Origin: a virus
Strand: one strand, 5' to 3'
IMG/VR virus record: IMGVR_UViG_3300028553_000127
Location: 1 to 29,054 of that record
Length of the DNA stretch: 29,054 bases
In this document: positions 1-7,341 of the stretch, piece after piece
Layout: every line of letters begins with the position of its first letter
How positions within the stretch are numbered: the stretch's first letter is position 1
The notes under the pieces: generated by a model
Told to the model about the DNA's origin: nothing
What the model saw: the letters and a program-made list of their open reading frames with translations, nothing else
The model's database searches: none
Made by a program: the position numbers and the translations under genes

Positions 1-2
1 AG

Positions 3-251
3 CAACTCAGCAACTTTCCTTTGCATCAACAAATATGGGTACTGGACAATCAAAACAAGGATACTACAGCCCGGGAAAAAATGAAACAAATTATTGAAAC
101 TGGTCAGAAAGTGTTTGTTTGGCCCAAAAATATAATTTATAAAGATTTTAATGAAATGTGCATGGGGTTGAAACAAAACAAAGTGGATGTGAATTTTGTT
201 TTACAAAACACTTTTCAAGGACATAAAGCCCGGGCAAAAATGATGATCTGA
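3..251 (+). CDS. gp61: DNA primase, C-terminal end (T4 gp61-like), 5' truncated by the window
   Basis: The reading frame is open from the first bases of the window to a TGA stop, so only the last 82 residues are visible. The segment with W-V-L-D-N-Q-N-K-D, then a helix, then G-Q-K-V-F-V-W-P-K and K-D-F-N-E-M is the pattern seen near the end of T4-like primases, where the Toprim-type domain binds metal and makes RNA primers for the lagging strand at the gp41 helicase. The N-terminal zinc finger and most of the catalytic core lie outside the window. A TTG at 21 is only an internal codon, not a start. The gene abuts the convergent gene that ends at 252, with no terminator between them. Alternative: another Toprim protein, but the W-P-K...K-D motif makes primase the best reading. 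Confidence 0.7.
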   Translation, partial: QLSNFPLHQQIWVLDNQNKDTTAREKMKQIIETGQKVFVWPKNIIYKDFNEMCMGLKQNKVDVNFVLQNTFQGHKARAKMMI

Positions 252-677
252 TTATTTTTCGCTCTTGCTGGCGATAAGATATGCTTTGAGACGTTCGCTA
301 AGACCACTCAATTCAACGCAAACACGGGCAATTTTTTTAGTTTCACTCTTGGCAACTTTTTCAAAAAGCGTGTCGCAAGGAGCCATATGCAATTGAGTTT
401 GAACTGAATTAATGTCGGGACTGTTTAGATATTGTAAAAACTTATCTATATTTCTTACCCATGTTTGCAATTCAATTGCTTGAGCAGAATTGGTTTGACG
501 ACTGGCCATTTGCTCCCGGGTAATTGCTTTAACATCAAATTCTTGAGGTACTGTACCTTTATCCAATTCAGCTTCCATACTGGTCCTGTCTTCTGAAGGT
601 CTAACAGCAGGCACTTCCAGTTCAGGTTCGTCCTGTTCTTTTATAATATTTGAAAAGAATTTGTTAAATATTGCCAT
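252..677 (-). CDS. Hypothetical protein, 141 aa
   Basis: Not recognised. The protein starts with a short amphipathic segment (M-A-I-F-N-K-F-F), has an acidic, proline-containing low-complexity stretch (about residues 15-45), and ends in a predominantly helical half with alternating Leu/Val and Lys/Glu. No membrane segment or catalytic motif is visible. It is a single minus-strand gene between plus-strand genes. Its stop touches the end of the primase gene, and its start is 34 bases from the divergent gene at 712. An AATAAATA box (683-690, minus strand) ends 5 bases before its ATG and there is no Shine-Dalgarno site. This places it with the other late-type genes here, so a virion or assembly role is plausible but unproven. 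Confidence 0.75.
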   Translation of the reverse strand: MAIFNKFFSNIIKEQDEPELEVPAVRPSEDRTSMEAELDKGTVPQEFDVKAITREQMASRQTNSAQAIELQTWVRNIDKFLQYLNSPDINSVQTQLHMAPCDTLFEKVAKSETKKIARVCVELSGLSERLKAYLIASKSEK

Positions 678-682
678 ATTAT

Positions 683-690
683 TATTTATT
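683..690 (-). promoter_or_regulatory. Late-promoter-like box AATAAATA for gene 252-677
   Basis: AATAAATA differs by one base from the T4 late consensus TATAAATA read by gp55. It ends 5 bases before the ATG at 677, so the predicted transcript would begin at or next to the start codon. Confidence 0.5.
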
Positions 691-695
691 ATAAA

Positions 696-703
696 GGTAA
701 ATA
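696..703 (+). promoter_or_regulatory. Late-promoter-like box GGTAAATA for gene 712-1071
   Basis: GGTAAATA ends 8 bases before the ATG at 712. Together with the minus-strand box at 683-690 it makes a 34-base divergent promoter region. Confidence 0.4.
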
Positions 704-711
704 AAATATAT

Positions 712-1071
712 ATGTTTAATGAAGATACCCAAATGATTTATAATCGCTGGGTTAGTGGCATAGCCAGTCGAGACCTTAAGGGTCAAACACTTACAGTTGA
801 TGATTTAATTCAAAAATACTCCCCCCAAGGAAGCACACTGGCTCCTAAAAATCTTCCTTATCCTCTGGACAAGATTTTTGAAAGTTTGGCGGATAATTTT
901 GTAAAATTAAGCAACAGCAAGATGTTGTGTGAAATGAGCAAGAATAACCCTCTTATTGGCAACAAGAAAGAGAAATTAGAACAATTGGAACAGGTTATCG
1001 ACAAAATCAATCAGGCACAAAAGATACTTGAAGAAACTGTAAACCCTCTAAATAAGATTTTAGAGGGTTAA
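712..1071 (+). CDS. Hypothetical protein, 119 aa
   Basis: Not recognised. The frame is open from a TTG at 661, but that codon lies inside the start region of the divergent gene and precedes the promoter-like box, so the ATG at 712 (M-F-N-E-D-T) is the better start. The protein is soluble and mostly helical, with a C-terminal coiled-coil-like stretch (roughly residues 75-112, rich in Lys, Glu, Leu and Gln). The last codons (L-N-K-I-L-E-G) overlap a hairpin that holds a late-promoter-like box for the next gene. That gene starts 1 base after this stop. The cluster 712-2541 is one closely packed set of plus-strand genes. Confidence 0.75.
   Translation: MFNEDTQMIYNRWVSGIASRDLKGQTLTVDDLIQKYSPQGSTLAPKNLPYPLDKIFESLADNFVKLSNSKMLCEMSKNNPLIGNKKEKLEQLEQVIDKINQAQKILEETVNPLNKILEG
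1042..1069 (+). promoter_or_regulatory. Hairpin with embedded late-promoter box and sequestered ribosome-binding site for gene 1073
   Basis: An 11-bp perfect stem (1042-1052 with 1059-1069) closes a 6-base loop. TCTAAATA (1047-1054) spans the 5' arm and loop. The 3' arm holds GAGGG (1063-1067), a Shine-Dalgarno site 5 bases before the ATG at 1073. Read-through RNA would bury the site. RNA started from the box (near 1060) would lack the 5' arm and expose it. Confidence 0.55.
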
Positions 1072-1072
1072 A

Positions 1073-1489
1073 ATGCTATTCAGAACAATATTATTTATAA
1101 GTCTTCCTTTGACCAGTATTGGAATTTTATATTCCCTTAATGTAAGCAATTTTTGGACATATTTTTTCACATCTTGTTTCACAGTGGGACTGCAATATGC
1201 CATGGATTTTGCTTTTCATAAGTTTGCCATAGTAAGATATGGTTTGCGTATCAAAGAAACCAATTTGCAGATTGAAAAAGAGTATAATAAACGAGGAGTG
1301 GAACTGACATGTCCTTGTGCAGAGAAGAGCAAATGCTTTGTGCCAATTGATCTGAATCAAGGAACCAGCTATAAATGCCTTCAATGTAACAAACAAATAT
1401 CCGTTTATGTCAAATTGGGTACCGCACTTGAAACTGAACCAGTGGTGGTGCAATCTTTGGAAGCTCTGCCCATGAATCTGAATGAGTAA
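1073..1489 (+). CDS. Membrane-anchored zinc-ribbon protein, 138 aa
   Basis: Two hydrophobic segments (about residues 5-22 and 27-49) predict an N-terminal hairpin in the membrane. They are followed by a soluble domain with Cys80, Cys82, Cys88, Cys102 and Cys105 in the pattern C-P-C...C...C-L-Q-C, consistent with a zinc ribbon. The C-terminal part (V-Y-V-K-L-G-T-A-L-E-T-E-P) resembles small membrane/zinc-ribbon proteins I recall from other marine T4-like phages, none with a known job. A Shine-Dalgarno site (GAGGG, 1063-1067) lies within a hairpin described separately. The stop overlaps the start of the next gene (ATGAGTAA, 1482-1489), so translation is likely coupled. Function unknown. Confidence 0.75.
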   Translation: MLFRTILFISLPLTSIGILYSLNVSNFWTYFFTSCFTVGLQYAMDFAFHKFAIVRYGLRIKETNLQIEKEYNKRGVELTCPCAEKSKCFVPIDLNQGTSYKCLQCNKQISVYVKLGTALETEPVVVQSLEALPMNLNE

Positions 1490-1919
1490 TTTATTATACC
1501 AAATAGCCAAAAGTGTTAATAGCACAGCAGTTGTGCCTGTTTCCACTGTAAAAAATGAAAATTGGGCACAGGAATTTGACCAGGAACTAAGTGATTTCTT
1601 TGTTAAAAAAGGTCCAGAATATTATAATTTATATAAAATATTTCGAACCAAAAAGAAAAATTTCAACGACAGTGAACGTATTATTTTGGACTTTTTTGAT
1701 GAAATTTTTCAAGAATATAAAAAATTAAGCATAAAAAATCCAGAAGGTATCGACCGAAAAAGTTTTGTGGTGCATAAAATTTATGAATCGGTCAATGCAG
1801 CGTTCAGCATCATGACTGAATTGAAGATAAAGCTTGACGTTCCCCTGCTTTTCTGTATTTTGGCTGCATATGTTCAACAATACATTCACGATCAAAACAC
1901 AAACCGAAAACAACAATAA
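1482..1919 (+). CDS. Hypothetical helical protein, 145 aa
   Basis: Not recognised. The start ATG overlaps the upstream stop by 8 bases, which supports this start and suggests translational coupling. The sequence is mostly helical, with a charged central region (about residues 50-90) and a more hydrophobic C-terminal helix (D-V-P-L-L-F-C-I-L-A-A-Y-V). No catalytic motif is visible. The last 47 bases overlap the beginning of the next gene in another frame. Confidence 0.7.
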   Translation: MSNLLYQIAKSVNSTAVVPVSTVKNENWAQEFDQELSDFFVKKGPEYYNLYKIFRTKKKNFNDSERIILDFFDEIFQEYKKLSIKNPEGIDRKSFVVHKIYESVNAAFSIMTELKIKLDVPLLFCILAAYVQQYIHDQNTNRKQQ

Positions 1920-2541
1920 CCAAAAAATAATTTTATACATCCCGATCAATAATAAAAATGCAAAGATCGAGATGAGCGCTGATGAATGGCGGAACATTTC
2001 AGATAAAGTTGCTCGCACATTGAAAAATCCTCATCTTGAGAAAATCAAAGAAAATATTTATTTAAACATGATGTTTTATGGTCGCAGAGCACAGCTGAGT
2101 CTTTCCGAAAAAGAATTAAAAATTTTATGTGAAATTATTATGGAATTGAGTGACGATAATCCCAAAAGAATTTCTGATAATGTGGTCATGCAAATGAATC
2201 ATCAAAACCGTCCGGCCCGTGTTGAAATGAGCAAAAGCGAGATGGCTCGTTGGCTTTGTTTGGTGGAAAGTATTGATCTTATTGAAAAGAAATGCGGTGA
2301 ATTCAACGTGAACATGTCAGATGATTTTTGGATACAACCGATTGCCATTCAGAAATACATAGACAGTCGTTTTGAAACAATGTTGGATGAAGTGAATCAT
2401 CACGAATTTGGAATTGATACTAAAAAAGCAAATCTTGATATTTTAAAAAGAAAGAAATATCAGGAAGATGAATGTCAAAAAGAAGAAGAAGAAGTTGATT
2501 TGCCTGAAATTCAATTGAATCAACTATCCCGCACATCATAA
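1873..2541 (+). CDS. Hypothetical protein with three internal ~42-residue repeats, 222 aa
   Basis: Not recognised by family. Three units align by eye at residues about 19-60, 62-103 and 104-146. Each has a hydrophobic strand, a turn rich in Asn/Arg, then A-x-x-x-x-S-x-x-E and an amphipathic helix; the aligned Ser residues are 36, 79 and 121. The frame is open from 1834, but ATG 1873 is the most economical start that keeps the first repeat whole; the later ATG at 1972 would cut it. The tail is acidic and Glu-rich (about residues 195-215). The 3' end overlaps the convergent gp14-like gene by 22 bases. The repeat suggests a threefold strand-helix array, possibly for binding nucleic acid or protein. 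Confidence 0.65.
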   Translation, partial: FNNTFTIKTQTENNNNQKIILYIPINNKNAKIEMSADEWRNISDKVARTLKNPHLEKIKENIYLNMMFYGRRAQLSLSEKELKILCEIIMELSDDNPKRISDNVVMQMNHQNRPARVEMSKSEMARWLCLVESIDLIEKKCGEFNVNMSDDFWIQPIAIQKYIDSRFETMLDEVNHHEFGIDTKKANLDILKRKKYQEDECQKEEEEVDLPEIQLNQLSRTS

Positions 2542-3287
2542 GTTCCATACACTTCATCTTGTCCAGAACCTTCATAATCAAAAACAAATTTATTTACAAC
2601 TGCAGGAGCACTGTTCTGAATTTGGTTCGAACGAGGATTGGTCGGAACATTTCCACTGACAGTTGCACTGAGTGTGCCATAACCAGTGTTGTCCATGACT
2701 TGTTGATTACCCTTTTCATTGGGCAAATTTACTTCTTGTGAATAATCAAATCTCTTCATTTTCAGCAACCATACATAATGTCCGGCCAATGCATTGATTT
2801 TGCTGTTTTCGCTGTCCAATCTTTGCGTTATTTCAAACAATTTTCCATCCCGATCTCCGGGTCTGTCATTTCCATACTCCAGAAGTTTAACAACGTCTCC
2901 ACTTTTTGGTTCTTGATTTTGACCGAAAACACTATAAAAGCTGCTGATGTGTACAAATGCAGTAATATAATCCTGACCATCAAATCCGAATTTATTTAAA
3001 GTAAGATTGTCTTCATCCAGCGTGATGGCCATCACAATCTGGCTAGGGGCGGGCCAGTTTGTGATTGGATCTTCACCATAAATGTTGTCGGCACTCAATG
3101 TGCTATAAGGATTTCTCCAATAATTTATCTTTTGACCATAAAGATCTATCTGTTCTCGCCAATAGTTGCCGATCACATCCCGTTCACATTCATTGTTTTC
3201 TTTGTCAGTAAAACGAAGAACACTGGCTGTGTAATTAAAAGGATACACAGAAACACAACCAGGTCCTAGATACCGATCAACGCTCAT
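2520..3287 (-). CDS. gp14: Neck protein, T4 gp14-like (head completion), 255 aa
   Basis: In T4, gp14 with gp13 closes the filled head and receives the tail. The 255-residue length matches T4 gp14 (256). The order of motifs also matches: an early D-L-Y-G-Q, then a Y-G-E-D-P segment, a K-F-G-F stretch near residue 100, a P-K-S-G-D-V-V-K-L loop, an F-E-I-T strand, and a G-H-Y-V-W-L-L-K-M-K-R-F-D-Y-S-Q-E region. The C-terminal 60 residues are low in complexity. The ATG overlaps the stop of the upstream nucleotidyltransferase gene as ATGA, and it has one of the few clear Shine-Dalgarno sites here (GGAGAG), so it is probably read as the second gene of a two-gene unit. The 3' end overlaps the plus-strand gene ending at 2541. 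Confidence 0.65.
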   Translation of the reverse strand: MSVDRYLGPGCVSVYPFNYTASVLRFTDKENNECERDVIGNYWREQIDLYGQKINYWRNPYSTLSADNIYGEDPITNWPAPSQIVMAITLDEDNLTLNKFGFDGQDYITAFVHISSFYSVFGQNQEPKSGDVVKLLEYGNDRPGDRDGKLFEITQRLDSENSKINALAGHYVWLLKMKRFDYSQEVNLPNEKGNQQVMDNTGYGTLSATVSGNVPTNPRSNQIQNSAPAVVNKFVFDYEGSGQDEVYGTYDVRDS

Positions 3288-4354
3288 TCACTCTCCAATA
3301 CATATATATTATTTTGTTTTCTTATACTTACGGATGAACGACCCAACTTTACGGGCTTTTCACTTAAATTGACATTGTAAAAAGTTGCAATTTGCATGGC
3401 CCGAGGTTCGCTGATTATTCTTCTTCCTTTGCTTTTTTTCAAAACTCCAACTTCAGGAAATGTGTCTGTATTTTGATGCATGAGCGGAACTGTTCGGGAA
3501 TGTTTACGCAATCCAGGATCCCGGATGAAGGGCTTTTCATGACGGGCTCCCCGTTTCTTTTTATCAAACATTTGGGATGTTTGTTTTTTGGTTCCCATCA
3601 AATCACTCACAAAAAGATTAGGAATACCGCTGTTCCATGTTTGTTCTGTGTAAATTTTGTCATAGGTTTCTGATTTCAAATCATTTAGTTTATCCAGATA
3701 TCCTGCATCCCTTAATTTTTTGAAAACAAGATTTTCAATACAAAAATCAAAACCAATTTCACTTTTCATACATTCTCGACGGGATTCACTCAATTTGTTT
3801 TTAATATTTTTTGCTCTTTTTAATATAGATTTTAGAATAGTGTGGCTATTATTTTTGTTTTTTTCTTTAATGAGAAAATCTATTTCTTTTTTATAAAATT
3901 GATATTTTTTATTCACATTTTGTTCATCAATTTCCGGAGGATCATAAACAGGTTGTTTGATCCATTTATTTCTTAATATGCTGTAAATGCTTTTTGTTTT
4001 ATGGGGTTGAATGTACGTATCTTCCACAAAAATTTCCACGGGATGGTTTTTCAGGGTTATATCGTGTTTTAAACGCCATTTGTAAGCTTCGCCATCAAAT
4101 GCCATGAAAACCAATTTATCGTTTTTACTTGCTTTTTTAAAGTCTATGCGCAGATGCAAATCAATATCGCTGTTTTTTGTGTATGTATAATTGGTTATGC
4201 TTCCAGTAATTTGAATATCTTCCAAAGGAGCATTTGTTTGCAAATTGCTGTAAAAATCCAAAGCCATATCCACAAGATTGTTTCTGACTTTTTTATCAAA
4301 TCCTTTGTCAGTCCAAAACTTTGAATTTAGATCTTTATGATATTCAAACGCCAT
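3284..4354 (-). CDS. Nucleotidyltransferase-fold protein, 356 aa
   Basis: Residues 49-68 carry the signature of polymerase-beta-type nucleotidyltransferases: G51-S52, then S62-D63-I-D65-L-H. A candidate third acidic residue is E107 (in H-P-V-E-I-F). Such enzymes transfer a nucleotide onto protein, RNA or small molecules, and the substrate here cannot be told. After the catalytic domain comes a Lys/Asn-rich helical region (about 130-215) and a basic C-terminal part that may be a separate domain. The gene starts just after an intrinsic terminator, has its own ACTAAATA box 5 bases before the ATG, and overlaps gp14 by 4 bases. Its place beside a neck gene is odd for an enzyme and could mean a virion-borne or packaging-linked role. 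Confidence 0.65.
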   Translation of the reverse strand: MAFEYHKDLNSKFWTDKGFDKKVRNNLVDMALDFYSNLQTNAPLEDIQITGSITNYTYTKNSDIDLHLRIDFKKASKNDKLVFMAFDGEAYKWRLKHDITLKNHPVEIFVEDTYIQPHKTKSIYSILRNKWIKQPVYDPPEIDEQNVNKKYQFYKKEIDFLIKEKNKNNSHTILKSILKRAKNIKNKLSESRRECMKSEIGFDFCIENLVFKKLRDAGYLDKLNDLKSETYDKIYTEQTWNSGIPNLFVSDLMGTKKQTSQMFDKKKRGARHEKPFIRDPGLRKHSRTVPLMHQNTDTFPEVGVLKKSKGRRIISEPRAMQIATFYNVNLSEKPVKLGRSSVSIRKQNNIYVLESE

Positions 4355-4359
4355 ATAGT

Positions 4360-4367
4360 TATTTAGT
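4360..4367 (-). promoter_or_regulatory. Late-promoter-like box ACTAAATA for gene 3284-4354
   Basis: ACTAAATA ends 5 bases before the ATG at 4354 and lies directly after the T-run of the terminator that ends the preceding unit, so it can restart transcription at that point. Confidence 0.5.
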
Positions 4368-4368
4368 C

Positions 4369-4404
4369 AAAAAAAAACCCCCGTTGATTAGACGGGGGTT
4401 TTTT
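4369..4404 (-). terminator. Intrinsic terminator (bidirectional hairpin)
   Basis: A 7-bp GC-rich stem (4378-4384 with 4392-4398, CCCCCGT/ACGGGGG) closes a 7-base loop and is flanked by nine A on one side and six T on the other, so it reads as a rho-independent terminator on both strands. It follows the minus-strand gene 4419-5033. It is the clearest GC-rich terminator in the window. Confidence 0.85.
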
Positions 4405-4418
4405 ATTATATATTTTTA

Positions 4419-5033
4419 TCAGTTGGCTTGGAACAGGTCTTGATCACCTTTTCCACCACCTTTGATCACTGAGGAAACGACGTTGGCTTTTCCTTTTGTG
4501 CTTGTGGGTGCACCACCTCTGACTCCAGATCCAACAAGAGCATGGCCCCGTTCGCCTTCGGTTCCAACCTTGTCAGTTACTTTGGAATCACCACCCTTGC
4601 CGTTCTTGGCAAGGCTGGTTACTGTGCTGGCAACTTTGTTGCTGCCAGAAGAAACTTTTGATAGTTCTTGACCTTTTTTAGCATTAACAAGAGCATGACC
4701 GAGATCTTCAGCTTCGATCTCTTCAGTGGCCATTTCTCCATCTTCATCTTCGCTGTCATCAGTTTCTTCACCATCTTCATCTGAAGATGACATTTCATAG
4801 TCTTCGTCAGAAGCAGATTCATCACCACCGACATCATCGGGGATCAAATCAAGGCTTTGAAGCTTTTGCAAAAGTTCAATTGCTTTGGCGAGATGCTCTT
4901 TAGGAGTCAGCTCTGTTTCTTCACTAGTGGCTGCCGGGGCGACATCGGCGGTGCCGGGTTGAGCGTCAGTGATACCAAGTTCAACGTCGTCCTCGGACAT
5001 CACAGCTTCATATAGTTTGTCGAAGTTACTCAT
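4419..5033 (-). CDS. Acidic protein, candidate internal head or prohead-core protein, 204 aa
   Basis: The middle (about residues 65-105) is extremely rich in Asp, Glu and Ser, as in phage scaffold or core proteins. The C-terminal half is Gly/Lys/Ser-rich and holds the motif G-H-A-L-V twice. The N-terminus M-S-N-F-D-K-L-Y-E resembles the short capsid-targeting peptides of T4 internal proteins, and L-Y-E fits the (L/I)-x-E site cut by the T4 prohead protease gp21. This is inference from pattern only. The gene is followed by a strong terminator. An AATAAATA box ends 6 bases before the ATG. Similar low-complexity composition could also occur in an unrelated non-structural protein. Confidence 0.6.
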   Translation of the reverse strand: MSNFDKLYEAVMSEDDVELGITDAQPGTADVAPAATSEETELTPKEHLAKAIELLQKLQSLDLIPDDVGGDESASDEDYEMSSSDEDGEETDDSEDEDGEMATEEIEAEDLGHALVNAKKGQELSKVSSGSNKVASTVTSLAKNGKGGDSKVTDKVGTEGERGHALVGSGVRGGAPTSTKGKANVVSSVIKGGGKGDQDLFQAN

Positions 5034-5038
5034 ATAGA

Positions 5039-5644
5039 TTATTTATTGTTATCCTTTCTATTTTTTGTATTTTTATTTACAAAACTAAAAAATTCTTCAA
5101 GTGCTTCGGTATGACCATTGACTGCAGCCACAGTCAACAGATTCACGAAGTTTCTTTTGCCCCATATTGTCTTATATTCACTAAGACGTGTAAAAGCTTC
5201 ATGCTTATCATCTTTTACAAGTTCATTTATGATCAAAGTGACATTTTTTGTGTTAATTACGCTTTCGTTTGCACTACTGAGGTTTTCTGGTTCAAAATAG
5301 TTGTCTTTTTTAAATTTTTTATTTTTAGCATCAATAGGTTCAGCCAATTGTTCAGTATCAGGACCGCTGTCCTTATGAGCAAAATCTTTAAGTTTGGGTT
5401 CGGAAACAGTTTTCTTATCTTTAACCAATTCAAAAGCTTGCACTCCACCTTTTCCTGGTTTTGTGCCGAATTTGGCTTTAGCATCAGTTGTTTTCTTGCT
5501 TTTCTTTTCTAAAACAAGTTCATCTTGTTGATGTGCAGCATTTTCCAGAAGCATTTTATGATAAACTGCTCCAATGTCCAATAATGTGTTTGCGTTACTT
5601 TTAGGCATACCGTATTTCTTAATATATTTACTCTTTTGGTTCAT
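5039..5644 (-). CDS. Hypothetical basic protein, 201 aa
   Basis: Not recognised. The protein is Lys-rich and largely disordered in the middle (about residues 45-125), with a helical C-terminal part (about 130-195, N-E-L-V-K-D-D-K-H...F-V-N-L-L-T-V-A-A-V-N-G-H). It has no membrane segment or catalytic motif. An M-L-L-E-N site near residue 34 fits the (L/I)-x-E rule for prohead-protease cutting, which would suit a head protein, but this short motif is weak evidence. The gene diverges from gp17 with a 20-base gap that carries a perfect T4-type late promoter directed at this gene. Confidence 0.7.
   Translation of the reverse strand: MNQKSKYIKKYGMPKSNANTLLDIGAVYHKMLLENAAHQQDELVLEKKSKKTTDAKAKFGTKPGKGGVQAFELVKDKKTVSEPKLKDFAHKDSGPDTEQLAEPIDAKNKKFKKDNYFEPENLSSANESVINTKNVTLIINELVKDDKHEAFTRLSEYKTIWGKRNFVNLLTVAAVNGHTEALEEFFSFVNKNTKNRKDNNK
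5040..5047 (-). promoter_or_regulatory. Late-promoter-like box AATAAATA for gene 4419-5033
   Basis: AATAAATA ends 6 bases before the ATG at 5033. It overlaps the last codons of the upstream gene (stop at 5039-5041), and no Shine-Dalgarno site is present. Confidence 0.5.
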
Positions 5645-5652
5645 ACGTTAAG

Positions 5653-5660
5653 TATTTATA
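5653..5660 (-). promoter_or_regulatory. Perfect T4-type late promoter TATAAATA for gene 5039-5644
   Basis: On the minus strand the box reads TATAAATA exactly and ends 8 bases before the ATG at 5644. It sits in a small inverted repeat (AAGTAT-TT-ATACTT, 5650-5663) between two divergent genes. Confidence 0.6.
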
Positions 5661-5664
5661 CTTG

Positions 5665-7329
5665 ATGAAATCAAATGATAGATATTTGGGAAATCCAAAT
5701 CTGCCCACCCCAGTTGCCGAGTTTGAGTATACGCCAGAGATGATCAAGGAAATGAGCAAATGCAAAGCCAATATTCTTCATTTTGCAGAAAATCATTTTT
5801 TCATTGTTAATTTGGATGTGGGTCGAGTAAAGATAAAACTGCACAATTATCAAAAAAAAATTTTAAGAAGTTTGCGGGACAACCGATTTGTTTGTTTGCT
5901 ATCAAGTCGTCAGGCAGGAAAAACAACAGTCATGACCATTTATTGTCTTTGGCTGGCATGTTTTCAAAATGATCAAAGAATTCTTCTTGTGGCAAATAAA
6001 GAAGAAACTGCCAAGGAAATTTTTGCACGTATTCGATTGGCTTATGAAAATCTTCCAAACTTTTTAAAACCGGGTGTGACAGAATATGGAAAAACTGCCA
6101 TGGGTCTTGCCAACGGCAGTCGAATCAGTATCAGCACCACATCATCTGATGCAGGTCGTGGAAGTTCCGTTAATGTTTTGGTCATTGACGAGTTGGCTCA
6201 CATTGACAACAGCATGGTGGAAACATTTTGGTCTGCCGTTTATCCCATCATTTCATCCAGTAAGAAAAGTAAAATTTTTGTGGCCAGTACACCCAATGGA
6301 ACTGGAAATCTTTTTTATCAATTATACACAGACGGAATGGAAGGAACAAATAATTGGAAAACTGAACGGGTAGATTGGTGGGAAATTCCTGGTCGAGACG
6401 AAAAGTGGAAGGATAATACAATCAAAAGTCTGGGCAGTCGAGAATTGTTTGACCAAGAGTTTGGCAATTGTTTTCTTCAAGAGGGCGAAACAGTATTAAA
6501 CGGAGATGACTATGAAAAATATAAAGCAGCATGCAGTGATCCTCTTTTTATTTTTGATGATGGGAAATATAAAATATGGGAACAACCACATAAAAACGGA
6601 GTATATGTTGCAGGTGTAGATGTGGCTGAAGGGGTAGGACAAGCAAGCAGTGTAATTCAAATATTTGATTTGGCTGATTTAAGCAGCATTCGTCAGGTTG
6701 CCATGTACAGGGACAATACGATTACTCCTTATAACTTCACAATAAAACTTGTGGATATTCTTGCTCAATGGGGAAATCCTCCATTGTTGATTGAAAGAAA
6801 CAATTGCGGAGGTCAGATTGCAGATGCTCTTTTTGAAAATTATAGTTATGATCCAATGATCAGTTACAGTCACGGAAAAACATTTGATAAACCTGGAATA
6901 TTCACCAATACCAACACCAAATACCATGCAGTCATTAACATGCGATATTGGATCAATGAACTTCGATCCATAATTTTTCGGGATATTGTAACATTAAATG
7001 AATTGAAAACATTCATACGATATCCGAATGGCACATGGGCTGCACGAAAAGGAAATAACAATTTTGATGATTGTGTCATGAGCATGGCCATGGCTCTTCT
7101 CATTTTAACTGATGATCTTGTGGAAAAATATTATGAAGTAACTGGAAGAGACAAAAACAATCGGCCCAGTTCCATAATTCCTTTTAAAAAGAATGATGGA
7201 TTAACATTCAAATTTGGAGCCAATGAAGATGGATTTTCCGGCATGCCTGTGATCATGTCTTCTAATGATAAGGATGAAATGCAGATTGAAATGGATTATT
7301 ATTCCAATCAAGGCTGGAAACCCCTTTAA
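5665..7329 (+). CDS. gp17: Terminase large subunit (T4 gp17-like), 554 aa
   Basis: This is the DNA-packaging motor: an ATPase that pumps DNA into the prohead through the portal plus a nuclease that cuts the concatemer. The Walker A motif S-R-Q-A-G-K-T-T is at about residues 81-88 (the same S-R-Q-x-G-K-T-T form as in T4) and the Walker B V-I-D-E is at 173-176 with catalytic E176. The C-terminal RNase-H-like nuclease is marked by D319 in G-V-D-V-A-E-G, a downstream I-E-R-N-N segment and a late N-F-D-D-C-V. The frame can extend to TTG 5662, but ATG 5665 is preferred. No Shine-Dalgarno site is visible. It is somewhat shorter than T4 gp17 (610). The likely small subunit lies about 16 kb away on the other strand, unlike T4, where 16 and 17 adjoin. 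Confidence 0.95.
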   Translation: MKSNDRYLGNPNLPTPVAEFEYTPEMIKEMSKCKANILHFAENHFFIVNLDVGRVKIKLHNYQKKILRSLRDNRFVCLLSSRQAGKTTVMTIYCLWLACFQNDQRILLVANKEETAKEIFARIRLAYENLPNFLKPGVTEYGKTAMGLANGSRISISTTSSDAGRGSSVNVLVIDELAHIDNSMVETFWSAVYPIISSSKKSKIFVASTPNGTGNLFYQLYTDGMEGTNNWKTERVDWWEIPGRDEKWKDNTIKSLGSRELFDQEFGNCFLQEGETVLNGDDYEKYKAACSDPLFIFDDGKYKIWEQPHKNGVYVAGVDVAEGVGQASSVIQIFDLADLSSIRQVAMYRDNTITPYNFTIKLVDILAQWGNPPLLIERNNCGGQIADALFENYSYDPMISYSHGKTFDKPGIFTNTNTKYHAVINMRYWINELRSIIFRDIVTLNELKTFIRYPNGTWAARKGNNNFDDCVMSMAMALLILTDDLVEKYYEVTGRDKNNRPSSIIPFKKNDGLTFKFGANEDGFSGMPVIMSSNDKDEMQIEMDYYSNQGWKPL

Positions 7330-7336
7330 TTAAATA
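7329..7336 (+). promoter_or_regulatory. Late-promoter-like box ATTAAATA for gene 7342-7905
   Basis: ATTAAATA begins on the last base of the gp17 stop codon and ends 5 bases before the ATG at 7342; there is no Shine-Dalgarno site. Confidence 0.4.
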
Positions 7337-7341
7337 ATACC

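Noticed and set aside
661-711. Extended start of the gene at 712 from TTG 661, giving a 17-residue hydrophobic N-terminus.
   Set aside because: It overlaps the divergent gene start and both promoter-like boxes; ATG 712 is a normal start.
1127-1546. A 139-residue minus-strand open frame opposite the zinc-ribbon gene.
   Set aside because: It is the shadow of well-supported coding sequence, with no start context or neighbours on its strand.
4462-4671. A small plus-strand open frame opposite the acidic protein gene.
   Set aside because: Antisense to a low-complexity coding region; such frames are expected there by composition.
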